Part shown: positions 8,541 through 16,885 of the stretch, one piece after another
Numbering within the stretch: position 1 is the first letter of the stretch
How the letters are laid out: every line of letters starts with the position of its first letter
From: Azospirillum canadense
GTDB lineage: Bacteria > Pseudomonadota > Alphaproteobacteria > Azospirillales > Azospirillaceae
Assembly: GCF_025961225.1 (NCBI RefSeq)
Contig: NZ_JAOQNG010000001.1
Coordinates: 843,001-907,000 of the forward strand
Length of the DNA stretch: 64,000 bases
Direction of reading: 5' to 3'
The notes under the pieces: generated by a model
Databases searched by the model: none
Told to the model about the DNA's origin: nothing
The model's input: the letters and a program-made list of their open reading frames with translations, nothing else
Position numbers and translations under genes: made by a program

Positions 8541-8746
8541 CCCTCTCTCCCCTGGCCTCTCGCGCCCGCTTGCGGGCGCTGCCGGCGACAGGCGGCCTGT
8601 GGCCGCCGAGAGCGGGAGAGGGTTTGGGTGAGGGGGATTTACGCCCGGTAGGGCGGAGAAAAATCTCTCGAAAAGGCGTGGCTTGTTGGGGCGGTCTGCC
8701 TGCGGCACCCCCTCATCCTAACCTTCTCCCCAGGGGGGAGAAGGGA
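8541..8746. repeat. dispersed palindromic repeat, two modules
   Basis: 8541-8636 is an imperfect palindrome of the form ccctctctcccc...gggagaggg...gtgaggggg with an inner hairpin (gcgcccgcttgcgggcgc) and a second one around ggcggcctgtggccgcc. 8708-8746 carries the related cttctcccc-agg-ggggagaag module. Related copies lie at 31506, 47578, 52470, 57868 and 61662. The 8708-8746 module overlaps the 3' end of the DUF72 gene and supplies its stop codon. Confidence 0.8.
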
Positions 8747-9500
8747 CGGGTGTCGCCCCCGATTGGTCCAAACGTCGGATCATCGTCAGGGCGTCATCGA
8801 CCGCGTGGAACTCCGCCGTGTTGTCGAAGACGCACCAGACCGGCCGCTCCCGCGCCTCCTGGTGGAAGTGCCGCGCCAGCCGGTCGAGCACGTCCAGCGC
8901 GTAGGGGCTGCGGTACATGTGCGGGGAGCCGTGCAGGCGCCAGTAGCGCAGGCCCGCCCAGCCTGCGGGCTCCGCCGCGTCCAGCACCGGGGTGGGGTCG
9001 GCGGCGACGCGGGCGACGGCGTGCTCGACCAGCAGCCGATCCGGTGCCGCCGCGAACCAGCTCGGGTGGCGCGGCTCGCAGACGACATCCCCAGGGAAGC
9101 GGGCGCGCAGCGCGGCGAAGAAGGCTTCCGCCACCGGCGCCTCAAAGCGCAGCGTCGGTGGCAACTGCACCAGCAACGGCCCCAGCCGGTCACCGAGGTG
9201 CCCGACCTCGAACAGGAACCGATCCAGAAGGTCGGTTACGTCCTTCAGGCGGCGGTCGTGGGTGATGCTGCGCGGAACCTTGGCGGCGAAGCGGAAGCCC
9301 GGCGGGGTGGAGGCGGCCCAACGCGCCCAGGTCTCCGGCTTGTGCGGGCGGTAGAAGCTGCTGTTGACCTCCGCCATCGGGAAGACGCGGGCGTAGCGTT
9401 CCAGATGCGTGCCGTCCGCCGGGAAGGCCGGGGCGGAGAGCTTCGGGATGCTCCAGCCAGCGCAGCCGATCCGTATGTCGGCCAAGGGATCGACCATCAT
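8718..9500 (-). CDS. DUF72 domain protein
   Basis: 260 residues. The N-terminal IRIGCAGWSIPKL, then VNSSFYRPHKPETWARWA, and LLVQLPPTLRF are the hallmark segments of DUF72 (TIM-barrel-like proteins of unknown biochemical function). The start ATG at 9500 overlaps the stop of the upstream cation transporter (ATGA); a second ATG at 9497 is in frame and equally possible. The last eight residues (PSPPWGEG) and the stop codon are encoded by a dispersed repeat, so the native C-terminus has been replaced or extended. DUF72 proteins vary at this end, so function is probably kept. Confidence 0.9.
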   Translation of the reverse strand: MMVDPLADIRIGCAGWSIPKLSAPAFPADGTHLERYARVFPMAEVNSSFYRPHKPETWARWAASTPPGFRFAAKVPRSITHDRRLKDVTDLLDRFLFEVGHLGDRLGPLLVQLPPTLRFEAPVAEAFFAALRARFPGDVVCEPRHPSWFAAAPDRLLVEHAVARVAADPTPVLDAAEPAGWAGLRYWRLHGSPHMYRSPYALDVLDRLARHFHQEARERPVWCVFDNTAEFHAVDDALTMIRRLDQSGATPVPSPPWGEG

Positions 9501-10453
9501 CCGGCGCTGGCCTGCGGCATCGCCGGAGCGGCGCCGGGTGCCCGGCGCAGGCGCATCGCATCGGCCTCCACGAAGATGCGGCGGACCTCCGGGAACTGGC
9601 CGCGGATGCGGGTTTCCAACGCCGCGACGGTGTCCTCCACCTCGTCGGCGGTCAGCTCGTCCTGGAACTCCGCGGACATGTTCAGCAGGACGTCGTCGGG
9701 GCCCATGTGCATGGTCAGCACGTCGATGGTGCGCTTGACCCGCCGCTCCTCGCCGACGATGCGGCGGATGCCTTCCACCACGCGGCGGTCGGCCGCCTCC
9801 CCGATCAGCAGCCCCTTGGACTCGTAGGCCAGCAGCGCCGCGACCACCGCCAGCACCACGCCGATGGCGAGCGAGGCCCAGGCATCGAACACCGGGTTGC
9901 CGGTGATCTCCCCCGCCACCAGCCCCGCCGCGGCCAGCAGCAGGCCGACCAGCGCCGCCGTATCCTCCAGCAGCACGACGAAGATGGAGGGGTTCTTGGA
10001 ACGACGCACGGCCGACAGCAGCGGCACCCCCTGGGTGGTGCGCCGGAACTCCTTGAACGCCACCCACCAGGACGCGCCCTCGAACAGCGTGGCGAAGCCC
10101 AGCACGCCGAAGTTGACCCAGGGAGTCTCCACCGGCCTGGGGTTCTTCAGCGCGAGCCACCCGTCGTACAGCGACACCCCCGCCCCAAGGCCGAACAGCA
10201 GCACCGCGACGACGAAGGACCAGAAATAGACCTCGCGCCCAAAGCCGAAGGGGTGCTCCGGCGTCGCCGGCCGGCGCGACCGCCGGATGCCGTAGAGCAG
10301 GAGCACCTGGTTGCCGCTGTCCACCACGGAGTGGATCGCCTCGCTGAACATGGCGGCGCTGCCGGTCAGCGCGCTGGCGACGAATTTCGTCACGGCGATG
10401 GCAAGATTGCCCGCCAACGCGGCGACGACGACCTTCGTGGACCCTTCCGCCAA
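9497..10453 (-). CDS. cation diffusion facilitator family transporter
   Basis: 318 residues. Six transmembrane helices followed by a cytoplasmic ferredoxin-like domain is the CDF layout. TM2 reads SEAIHSVVDSGNQVLLLYG with the conserved aspartate, the TM2-TM3 loop has EHPFGFGREVYFW, and TM5 has LLEDTAALVGLLLAA with the second metal-site acid. These forms are closest to the SLC30A9-like branch of CDF proteins, which handles Zn2+ and perhaps other divalent metals by proton antiport at the inner membrane. The C-terminal domain contains DVLTMHMGPDDVLLNM. It overlaps the DUF72 gene by 4 bp, suggesting one transcript. Confidence 0.92.
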   Translation of the reverse strand: MAEGSTKVVVAALAGNLAIAVTKFVASALTGSAAMFSEAIHSVVDSGNQVLLLYGIRRSRRPATPEHPFGFGREVYFWSFVVAVLLFGLGAGVSLYDGWLALKNPRPVETPWVNFGVLGFATLFEGASWWVAFKEFRRTTQGVPLLSAVRRSKNPSIFVVLLEDTAALVGLLLAAAGLVAGEITGNPVFDAWASLAIGVVLAVVAALLAYESKGLLIGEAADRRVVEGIRRIVGEERRVKRTIDVLTMHMGPDDVLLNMSAEFQDELTADEVEDTVAALETRIRGQFPEVRRIFVEADAMRLRRAPGAAPAMPQASAG

Positions 10454-10493
10454 GCGGCTCCTCCCGGCTGTGCGTTGTTCAAAGCTGCACGAC

Positions 10494-10524
10494 GGGAAAC
10501 CCCGCGCCGGGGGAGGGGGTTCCC
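10494..10524. other. G/C-rich hairpin between the CDF gene and the small gene upstream
   Basis: gggaaacccc (10494-10503) pairs with gggggttccc (10515-10524) with one mismatch over an 11-nt loop. It sits 29 bp past the stop of the minus-strand gene at 10554-10910. No T-run follows on either strand, so it is at best a rho-type or processing hairpin. Confidence 0.35.
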
Positions 10525-10553
10525 GGGTCTTTGATCCCCACTCCCTACGGAAG

Positions 10554-10910
10554 TTACAGCAGCATCGGCTGCCGTTCGTCCTTCACCCGCGCTGGGGCCG
10601 GTTCCATCCGGTCCACCTCGGCGATCAGTCGGGCCATCTCGCGGCGGGCCTTTTCGGCTTCGTAGCCGGGGCGGTACTTGCCAATGAAGCCCTTTTGGCA
10701 GGCGCGGTGGAAGCGCTGGGACGCCGTCGCCCAGTCGTCGCCGGGGCGCAGCCAGCTGACGTAGGTGGTGCCGGTGCGCGGGTCGGTGCGGAGGTAGCGG
10801 CCGCGTCCCTTGTCCCCGCGCACCCACTGGCCGGGCTTCAGGTGCAGGGCGCCCCGCGACAGCAACAGCGACACCTGCGGGGTCAGGTCGATGGTCGGGA
10901 AATACGGCAT
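10554..10910 (-). CDS. conserved-looking small protein, unknown function
   Basis: 118 residues from ATG 10910, which has GGAGG about 8 nt upstream. I do not recognise a family. The middle is basic and aromatic (GQWVRGDKGRGRYLRT, TTYVSWLRPGDDW), which could be a small beta-barrel, followed by a charged helical stretch (YEAEKARREMARLIAEVDRME). No signal peptide or membrane segment. It could bind nucleic acid but there is no diagnostic motif. It stands alone: 100 bp from the cation transporter and divergent from the lytic transglycosylase. Confidence 0.65.
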   Translation of the reverse strand: MPYFPTIDLTPQVSLLLSRGALHLKPGQWVRGDKGRGRYLRTDPRTGTTYVSWLRPGDDWATASQRFHRACQKGFIGKYRPGYEAEKARREMARLIAEVDRMEPAPARVKDERQPMLL

Positions 10911-11139
10911 GGCATAACCCTCCGGGCCGCCGCCCAAAAGCGCGGCCGAAAACGTGGTCCTCGTGGTTTTTGGTGTAGCCCCCATATGGGGATTTCCGGC
11001 CCTGCGTTCAAGGTTTGTTCACGGTTTTCAACGTCTTGCGGGGGCCTTGCCGAGGGCTTGTCCGGAGAATGTCGGTTGAGTTCCACAGCCCGTCCGTCCT
11101 AGGCTTTACCCCTGATTTTCCCCTGCCGTTGATGAGCGC

Positions 11140-12477
11140 ATGCGCCCCCTGCTGACCTTCTCCGCCCGCCTCCTGTTCGCCACCACGGTCCTGGCCGGTT
11201 GCCAGTCGGCGGGCACGCCGCCGATCGCCGCGACCCCGGCCGCCGCGGGTCAGGCGACCACGGCCACCGCCTCCTCCGCCGCCGCTCTGCCCGCGACGCC
11301 AATGTCCCAGACGGGGGCGCCCCAGGCTCCGCGCGTCAGCTACACGGAGTGGCTGCGCGCCCTGCGGACGGAAGCGCTGGGCCAGGGCATCCGGCCGCAG
11401 ACCTTCGACCGCGCCTTCGCCTCGGTGAAGCTGTCCGACCGTGTGGTCGAGCTTGACCAGGCCCAACCGGAGTTCACCCGCCAGCCCTGGCAGTATTTGG
11501 ACAGCATGGTGTCGGACACCCGCGTCCAGCAGGGCCGCCAGAAGATGCAGGAGAACGCCGCCCTGCTTCAGCGCATCACGCAGCGCACCGGCGTGCCGGC
11601 GGAGATCCTCGTCGCCCATTGGGGGGCCGAGTCCGACTACGGGCGCGGTACCGGCTCCTTCTCCGTGCTCGACGCGCTGACGACGCTGGCCTACGAGGGC
11701 CGCCGCGCCAGCTACTTCCGGACGGAGCTGCTGGCCGCGCTGCGCATCCTCGACAGCGGCGACATCGCGCCGGACCGGATGAGCGGCTCCTGGGCCGGGG
11801 CCATGGGCCAGACCCAGTTCATGCCGACCGTCTTCCTGAAGAACGCCATGGACGAGGACGGCGACGGCCGCCGCGACATCTGGGGCAGCCTGCCGGACGT
11901 CTTCGCCTCCACCGCCAAGTTCGTCCAGGGCAACGGCTGGCGCGCCGGGGAGCGCTGGGGCGAGGAGGTCGCGCTTCCCGCCGGCTTCCCCTACGACCAG
12001 GCGGAGTACAACATCACCAAGCCTCTCGCGGAGTGGCGGAGCCTCGGCGTGCGCCCGCTGACCGGGGGCGAACTGGCCGGCGACGGCAACGCTGCGGTGC
12101 TGGTGCTGGGCGGGCACACGGGGCCGGCCTTCCTGGTGCGCGAGAACTTCCGCGCCATCATGCGCTACAACCCATCCACCAGCTACGCGCTGGCGGTGGC
12201 TCTGCTGGCCGACCGCCTGTCCGGGCGCCCCGGCGTCCAGGGCAAGTGGCCGCGCAACGAGCTGGCGCTGAGCAAGGACGAGCGGATCGAGTTGCAGCAG
12301 CGCTTGGCGTCCATCGGCATGGATCCGGGTGCCCAGGACGGCATCGTCGGCGCCAACACCCGCACCGCCGTGCGGCGCTTCCAGCAATCCATCGGCGCCG
12401 TCCCCGACGGCTTCGCCACCAAGTCCCTGCTGGAGCGCCTGCGCCGCTCCTCCAACCCCGTCCAGGCTGCCGGGTAA
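11140..12477 (+). CDS. lytic murein transglycosylase, MltB family lipoprotein
   Basis: 445 residues. The N-terminus is a lipoprotein signal ending in TVLAGC (cysteine about residue 23). After an Ala/Thr-rich linker comes the SLT domain: EILVAHWGAESDYGRG contains the catalytic glutamate, SYFRTELLAALRIL and GAMGQTQFMP follow, the last being the typical GxxGxxQFMP box. A C-terminal peptidoglycan-binding domain (residues about 375-435) has GMDPGAQDGIVGANTRTAVRRFQ. The enzyme cleaves glycan strands with formation of 1,6-anhydroMurNAc at the outer-membrane face of the wall. The order SLT_2 plus PG_binding_1 is the usual one for alphaproteobacterial MltB homologues. Confidence 0.94.
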   Translation: MRPLLTFSARLLFATTVLAGCQSAGTPPIAATPAAAGQATTATASSAAALPATPMSQTGAPQAPRVSYTEWLRALRTEALGQGIRPQTFDRAFASVKLSDRVVELDQAQPEFTRQPWQYLDSMVSDTRVQQGRQKMQENAALLQRITQRTGVPAEILVAHWGAESDYGRGTGSFSVLDALTTLAYEGRRASYFRTELLAALRILDSGDIAPDRMSGSWAGAMGQTQFMPTVFLKNAMDEDGDGRRDIWGSLPDVFASTAKFVQGNGWRAGERWGEEVALPAGFPYDQAEYNITKPLAEWRSLGVRPLTGGELAGDGNAAVLVLGGHTGPAFLVRENFRAIMRYNPSTSYALAVALLADRLSGRPGVQGKWPRNELALSKDERIELQQRLASIGMDPGAQDGIVGANTRTAVRRFQQSIGAVPDGFATKSLLERLRRSSNPVQAAG

Positions 12478-12483
12478 GCCGGC

Positions 12484-12915
12484 CTATTCTCCCAACACGT
12501 GCAGCACGATCTGCCGGCTGTGGGGGCGGCGGCGGTGTTCGAACAGGTAGACGCCCTGCCAGGTGCCGAGCGCCATGCGCCCCTCCACCACCGGAATGGA
12601 CAGCTGCACCGTGGTGAGGGCGGAGCGGATGTGGGCCGGCATGTCGTCCGGCCCTTCCAGCGTGTGGTCGTAGAGCGACGGGTCCTCCGCGACCAGCCGC
12701 TGGAAGAAGCGCTCCAGGTCGGTGCGCACGTCGGGGTCGGCGTTCTCCTGGATCACCAGAGAGGCCGAGGTGTGGCGGCAGAAGACGGTCAGCAACCCGG
12801 TCGTGATGCCCTGTTCGCCGAGCCAATGGGTGATCGGCTCCGTCACCTCCACGAGGCCCTGGCCGCGGGTCTGGATGCTCAGGGTGGTGACTGCCTGTCT
12901 CATGGGCTGCCTCAT
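12484..12915 (-). CDS. yjbQ: YjbQ / UPF0047 family protein (secondary thiamine-phosphate synthase type)
   Basis: 143 residues from ATG 12915; an in-frame ATG at 12903 with GAGG 6 nt upstream would give 139 residues and is a good alternative. Family signatures are all present: VFCRHTSASLVIQENADPDV with the conserved histidine and threonine-serine, HIRSALTTVQLSIPV, and LGTWQGVYLFEHR near the end. UPF0047 proteins form compact trimers with a conserved metal-like pocket; weak thiamine-phosphate synthase activity has been reported for E. coli YjbQ, but the physiological role is unclear. It converges with the transglycosylase gene, stops 7 bp apart. Confidence 0.9.
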   Translation of the reverse strand: MRQPMRQAVTTLSIQTRGQGLVEVTEPITHWLGEQGITTGLLTVFCRHTSASLVIQENADPDVRTDLERFFQRLVAEDPSLYDHTLEGPDDMPAHIRSALTTVQLSIPVVEGRMALGTWQGVYLFEHRRRPHSRQIVLHVLGE

Positions 12916-13000
12916 GGGTGTTCCCGCCTGTTGTTCGTCTTGGAACCGGTGGTGAGCTATACCAAATCGGACAGCGTCTGGACCTTGAACAGGTGACCCC

Positions 13001-13444
13001 ATGGAATTGAACGGCCAGTACCGGATTCCGGCGGAGCGGGAGCGGGTGTTCGCGGCACTCTGCGACCCGGTCGTCCTGCAACGCTGCATTCCCGTGCTGG
13101 AGGAGATCGACCGCCTGTCGCCGACGGACTACGCCGCCCGCGTGCGCGCCACCGTGGGGCCGCTGAAGGCGCGCTTCCACGGGCGCCTGCGCCTGTCGCC
13201 GGAGGACGCGCCGCGCTTCTACATCCTCTACGCGGAGGGCAGCGGCGGCCTCGCGGGGGCCGTGAAGGGGGAGGCGCGCATCACGCTGGAGGAGGTGGAG
13301 GGCCACACGCACCTGACCTACACGCTGGCCGCCGCGCTGGGCGGTGCGGTGGGGCGGCTGGCGGTGAAGCTGGTCCAGGCCAAGGCCGACCGGGTGATCG
13401 GCGGCTTCTTCGAGCGCTTCACCGCGGAAGTTTTGGAGCCTTAA
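13001..13444 (+). CDS. CoxG-like SRPBCC protein (CO dehydrogenase subunit G family)
   Basis: 147 residues. It starts with MELNGQYRIPAERERVFAAL, then DPVVLQRCIPVLEEID, the typical opening of the CoxG family, and has GPLKARFHGRL in the middle and a C-terminal helix ending in GGFFERFTAEV. These are START/SRPBCC-fold proteins that bind lipids or quinone-like ligands. No carbon-monoxide dehydrogenase large, medium or small subunit genes are nearby, so a direct role with CO dehydrogenase is not supported here. The name reflects the family, not a tested function. Confidence 0.88.
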   Translation: MELNGQYRIPAERERVFAALCDPVVLQRCIPVLEEIDRLSPTDYAARVRATVGPLKARFHGRLRLSPEDAPRFYILYAEGSGGLAGAVKGEARITLEEVEGHTHLTYTLAAALGGAVGRLAVKLVQAKADRVIGGFFERFTAEVLEP

Positions 13445-13505
13445 CACCGTTGCCGGTGGGCGGAACGGCCGCTATCGTCGCGGCCTCGTTTGACCTGGAG
13501 CCCAC

Positions 13506-13994
13506 ATGCCCACCGTGACCATCCGTCCGGCCGTCGAGGCCGACTGCGCCACCATTCTGCGCTTCGTCAAGGAACTGGCCGTGTTCGAACGCGAGCCCGA
13601 CGCGGTCAAGGCGACCGAGGAGGATTTCCGGCGCGATGGCTGGGGCGAGCGTCCGGTGTTCGACGCGTTGATCGCGGAACTGGACGGCGCGCCGGTCGGC
13701 TTCGCCCTGTGCTTCCGCAACTATTCGACCTGGGAAGGGCGGGCCGGGATCTTCGTGGAGGATCTGTATGTGACGCCGGACGCGCGCCGCTTCGGCGTGG
13801 GCCGCAAGTTGCTGACCGCGGTCGCCAAGCGCGCTGTGGAGCAGGGCTGCCGGCGGGTGGACCTGAGTGTCCTGGATTGGAACCCGGCGCGCGATTTCTA
13901 CGACCGCATCGGGTTCAAGCAGATGGAGGAGTGGCTTCCCTATCGCCTCACCGGCGGGGCGCTGGCCGCGCTCGCCGCCCAGGCGGAGGAGTAA
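13506..13994 (+). CDS. GNAT-family N-acetyltransferase
   Basis: 162 residues, the usual single-domain GNAT length. It opens with TVTIRPAVEADCATILRFVKELA, which is motif C; IFVEDLYVTPDARRFGVGRKLLTAV carries the acetyl-CoA pyrophosphate loop (R/Q-x-x-G-x-G/A), and LDWNPARDFYDRIGFKQ is the motif B end. The pattern VEDLYV...DWN...FY is typical of the diamine/polyamine acetyltransferase-like (SSAT-type) branch. The substrate is not determined. It lies 61 bp after the CoxG-like gene on the same strand and may be read with it. Confidence 0.9.
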   Translation: MPTVTIRPAVEADCATILRFVKELAVFEREPDAVKATEEDFRRDGWGERPVFDALIAELDGAPVGFALCFRNYSTWEGRAGIFVEDLYVTPDARRFGVGRKLLTAVAKRAVEQGCRRVDLSVLDWNPARDFYDRIGFKQMEEWLPYRLTGGALAALAAQAEE

Positions 13995-14073
13995 TCATTC
14001 ATACAGCCGCTGGGTCGGGCCGCGTGCCGGGGCCGGAGACGCCCCGGCATCGTGCCACCCCGCGGACGTCCTA

Positions 14074-14289
14074 TCAGGCCGCCTTCACCATCGAGGCGGC
14101 GTTCAGCAGGTCCAGGTAGCCGGCGCGCTCTTCGCGCAGCGTGGCGAGCAGGTCGTACAGGCTCTCGCGGACGAACGGGTCATTCTGGGCGTCGATCTTG
14201 TTCTGCGTCAGCTGGATGAACTCATCGACCAGGGTGATGTGGACGCGAGAGGAGGAGGTAACCTTTTCGGCGGTGGTGGCGACGATCAT
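14074..14289 (-). CDS. small helical protein, unknown function
   Basis: 71 residues starting MIVATTAEKVTSSSR, then a helix-rich stretch with LVDEFIQLTQNKIDAQND and SLYDLLATLREERAGYLDLLNA. It has no cysteine, signal or membrane segment. ACGGAG lies about 9 nt before the start. It is the last of three small minus-strand genes with no recognised family. The 160-bp region upstream is AT-richer than the surroundings and contains a TTAA-N7-CTAA element (14348-14362) that resembles a CtrA box with one mismatch. Confidence 0.6.
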   Translation of the reverse strand: MIVATTAEKVTSSSRVHITLVDEFIQLTQNKIDAQNDPFVRESLYDLLATLREERAGYLDLLNAASMVKAA

Positions 14290-14451
14290 TTGAAAAACTC
14301 CGTTTTGACTTGTGTGTTCGTGATGGGTGTATTTGGCCAGATGCCGGTTAACGACTTACTAACGCGGCCCTGGACCCGGTGGTGTCTTGAGGGTTAATAC
14401 TCCGCTTCGGGGAAGTATGAGGTTTATACCCCAAAGGAGTACCTCTTTTCT
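14290..14451. promoter_or_regulatory. AT-richer intergenic with inverted repeats and a CtrA-box-like site
   Basis: This leader lies upstream of the 71-residue gene on the minus strand. It holds a TTAA-N7-CTAA element (14348-14362) close to the CtrA consensus TTAA-N7-TTAA, and overlapping short inverted repeats around 14396-14446 (for example atactccgc/ggggaagtat). Assignment as a promoter region is inference. Confidence 0.35.
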
Positions 14452-14859
14452 TTAGAAGCCGAACTGGGTCGGGCTGAGATTCAAGGATTCACAAAGGCTT
14501 CGCGCCTTTGCGGCCTGCGCCGGCGACAGCGCGTCGACGCCTCCGGCGGCGTTAAGACAGGCGCCGAAGACGCGTTTCGCCCCGTTAACGTCGCCCTTGG
14601 CTTGGCGGGCTACCCCCATCGCATCGGCCTCGCCGGCCGTCGCGTTTTCCTGGATGTGGCGGACGTGGTCGTCGAAGCATTGCAGGGCCTGCGCAGACCC
14701 GCCCTCGGGCAGCGGAGCCGCGCGCAGCAGCGCCTGGAGCCGCCCCCGCAGGGCGGAGGCGTCGGCATCCCCGGCGGTGGCGAGCAGGGCGCAGCCGGCC
14801 GCGATGGCCGGGGCATCCTCGCCCGTCAGCGCGCCGTTCGTTGTGTCCAAGGAATCCAT
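14452..14859 (-). CDS. unknown protein, alanine-rich
   Basis: 135 residues. Three cysteines (near residues 23, 61 and 100, with another near the C-terminus) sit in helical Ala-rich context: AIAAGCALLATAG, AQALQCFDDHVRHIQ, VFGACLNAAGG, AKARSLCESLNLSP. No signal peptide is evident. Spaced cysteines and a predicted helical bundle recall small metal-binding proteins, but no family is recognised. GAAGGAAA lies just before the start ATG 14859. A 13-bp near-palindrome, cgaaacggtttcg (14902-14914), lies about 45 bp upstream and may be an operator. Confidence 0.6.
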   Translation of the reverse strand: MDSLDTTNGALTGEDAPAIAAGCALLATAGDADASALRGRLQALLRAAPLPEGGSAQALQCFDDHVRHIQENATAGEADAMGVARQAKGDVNGAKRVFGACLNAAGGVDALSPAQAAKARSLCESLNLSPTQFGF

Positions 14860-14981
14860 GCCGTTTCCTTCCGTCCGTGCGGCTGGTCAACACGCGGACG
14901 GCGAAACGGTTTCGTGTCTAAACGATATACCAGGAATGGAGACGCGCCGGAGGGGGTGGGGATAGGGCGCGTGGCCGCGGC

Positions 14982-15227
14982 TCAGGCTGCGCGGGCGATG
15001 GCGGCGTCCATGCTGTCGGCACGCTCCAGCGCGCGGGCGATCATCTCGTCGAACAGGTCGTTCACCAGCGACGCCATGCGCACGGGGGCACCGCCCAACT
15101 GCGGTCCTTCCATCAGCACGGAGCCTTCCTCGCCGGGGCCGACAATGCGCCAGCCCTGCGCCTTCATCTCGGCGACGCGCGCCTTGGCAATGAACGCACG
15201 CACGTGGTCCGCCGCGAACTCGCTCAT
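14982..15227 (-). CDS. small protein, unknown function
   Basis: 81 residues from ATG 15227, with GGGAGAATCG immediately upstream as ribosome site. It contains a helical N-terminus ([20 protein letters not shown]), a short beta-like middle ([15 protein letters not shown]) and a second helix ([20 protein letters not shown]). No known motif, signal or membrane segment. It is divergent from fumC with about 200 bp between the starts. Coding potential is supported by strong GC third-position bias and a good ribosome site. Confidence 0.65.
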   Translation of the reverse strand: MSEFAADHVRAFIAKARVAEMKAQGWRIVGPGEEGSVLMEGPQLGGAPVRMASLVNDLFDEMIARALERADSMDAAIARAA

Positions 15228-15424
15228 TCGATTCTCCCGGGGCTAAACGGTCGTTTCAGCCAACCGTAGCGCAGCAAAGTGAACAGAACAAGAACAATGT
15301 GGAGTCCTGGAAGCGTCGCGCGGCAGCAATGCGCCGGGTTCCCCTTGCCGAGCGCGCGGCGCGTCAAAATTTGCTGTCCAAAGGGCGGTTCAACCCCATG
15401 CGACCAAACCACGAGGACACGGCT

Positions 15425-16825
15425 ATGACCGGCAAGACCGGCGTGCGCAGCGAGACCGACAGCTTCGGCCCCATCGACGTTCCCGCCGACCGCTATTGGG
15501 GGGCGCAGACCCAACGCTCCCTGCAGAACTTCCGCATCGGGGGCGAACGCATGCCGGCGCCGCTGGTGCGCGCGCTGGGCATCCAGAAGAAGGCGTCGGC
15601 GCAGGCCAACATGGCGCTGGGCGTGCTCGACGAGCGGCTCGGCCGCGCCATCGTGGAGGCGGCGGAGGAGGTGATCGAGGGCTCGCTGGCCGACCATTTC
15701 CCGCTGGTGGTCTGGCAGACGGGGTCGGGCACCCAGACGAACATGAACGCCAACGAGGTCATCTCCAACCGCGCCATCGAGAAGCTGGGCGGCGAGATGG
15801 GCTCCAAGAAGCCGGTCCACCCCAACGACCACGTCAACATGGGGCAGTCGTCCAACGACAGCTTCCCCACCGCGATGCACATCGCCGCCGCCGAGCAGAT
15901 CCACCACGAGCTTCTGCCGGCGCTGGAGCACCTGCACGCGGCCCTCTCGGCGAAGGCCGAGGCGTTCAGCGACATCGTGAAGATCGGCCGCACCCACCTT
16001 CAGGACGCCACGCCGCTGACTTTGGGCCAGGAGTTCTCCGGCTACGCCACGCAGATCCGCTACGGGATCGAGCGGGTGAAGGCGTCGCTCCCGCAGCTCT
16101 ACCGGCTGGCCCAGGGCGGCACGGCGGTCGGAACCGGCCTGAACGCCAAGGCTGGCTTCGCCGAGGCCTTCGCGGAGGAGGTGGCGCGCATCACCGGGCT
16201 GCCCTTCGTCACGGCCGAGAACAAGTTCGAAGCGCTGGCCACCCACGACGCGCTGGTCGACGCGCACGGCAGCCTGAACACGCTGGCCGTGTCGCTGATG
16301 AAGATCGCCAACGACATCCGCCTGCTGGGCTCCGGCCCGCGCTGCGGCATCGGCGAGATCTCCCTGCCGGAGAACGAGCCCGGCTCCTCCATCATGCCCG
16401 GCAAGGTGAACCCCACCCAGTCGGAGGCGATGACCATGGTCTGCGCCCAGGTGATGGGCAACCAGACCACCGTCAGCATCGCCGGCGCCACCGGCCATTT
16501 CGAACTGAACGTGTTCAAGCCGGTGATCGCCTTCAACGTCCTGCAATCGATCCGCCTGCTGGCCGACGCCTGCGTCAGCTTCACCGACAACGCCGTCGTC
16601 GGCATCGAGGCCAACCGCAGCCGCATCGACCAACTGCTGAACGAAAGCCTGATGCTGGTCACCGCGCTGAACCCGCACATCGGCTACGACAACGCCGCCA
16701 AGATCGCCAAGAAGGCCCACAAGGAAGGCACCACCCTGAAGCAGGCCGGCATCGCGCTGGGCCTGCTGACGGAGGAGCAGTTCGACCAGTGGGTCAAGCC
16801 CGAGGCGATGGTCAAGCCGCGCTGA
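15425..16825 (+). CDS. fumC: class II fumarate hydratase
   Basis: 466 residues, the usual FumC length. It reversibly hydrates fumarate to L-malate in the TCA cycle, is iron-independent and forms cytosolic tetramers. Visible landmarks: [15 protein letters not shown] near the N-terminus, the [14 protein letters not shown] active-site loop, [35 protein letters not shown], and the superfamily signature [13 protein letters not shown] containing the flexible catalytic serine. The start ATG 15425 has GAGGA 8 nt upstream; the frame stays open 42 codons further but without conserved sequence. A strong hairpin follows the stop. Confidence 0.97.
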   Translation: MTGKTGVRSETDSFGPIDVPADRYWGAQTQRSLQNFRIGGERMPAPLVRALGIQKKASAQANMALGVLDERLGRAIVEAAEEVIEGSLADHFPLVVWQTGSGTQTNMNANEVISNRAIEKLGGEMGSKKPVHPNDHVNMGQSSNDSFPTAMHIAAAEQIHHELLPALEHLHAALSAKAEAFSDIVKIGRTHLQDATPLTLGQEFSGYATQIRYGIERVKASLPQLYRLAQGGTAVGTGLNAKAGFAEAFAEEVARITGLPFVTAENKFEALATHDALVDAHGSLNTLAVSLMKIANDIRLLGSGPRCGIGEISLPENEPGSSIMPGKVNPTQSEAMTMVCAQVMGNQTTVSIAGATGHFELNVFKPVIAFNVLQSIRLLADACVSFTDNAVVGIEANRSRIDQLLNESLMLVTALNPHIGYDNAAKIAKKAHKEGTTLKQAGIALGLLTEEQFDQWVKPEAMVKPR

Positions 16826-16841
16826 ACGTCGCACCCTGTCG

Positions 16842-16874
16842 ACACGCCCTGTCCCCGAACGGGACGGGGCGTGT
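16842..16874 (+). terminator. probable fumC terminator hairpin
   Basis: acacgccctgtccc (16842-16855) pairs with gggacggggcgtgt (16861-16874) with one mismatch around a 5-nt loop, 16 bp after the fumC stop. No clear T-run follows, so efficiency is uncertain. It lies just upstream of the ribbon-helix-helix gene start. Confidence 0.6.
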
Positions 16875-16885
16875 AGAATGCCCGC

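Noticed and set aside
13001..13444. A carbon-monoxide dehydrogenase operon suggested by the CoxG-like gene
   Set aside because: No coxL, coxM, coxS or accessory genes lie nearby; the protein is only an SRPBCC family member.
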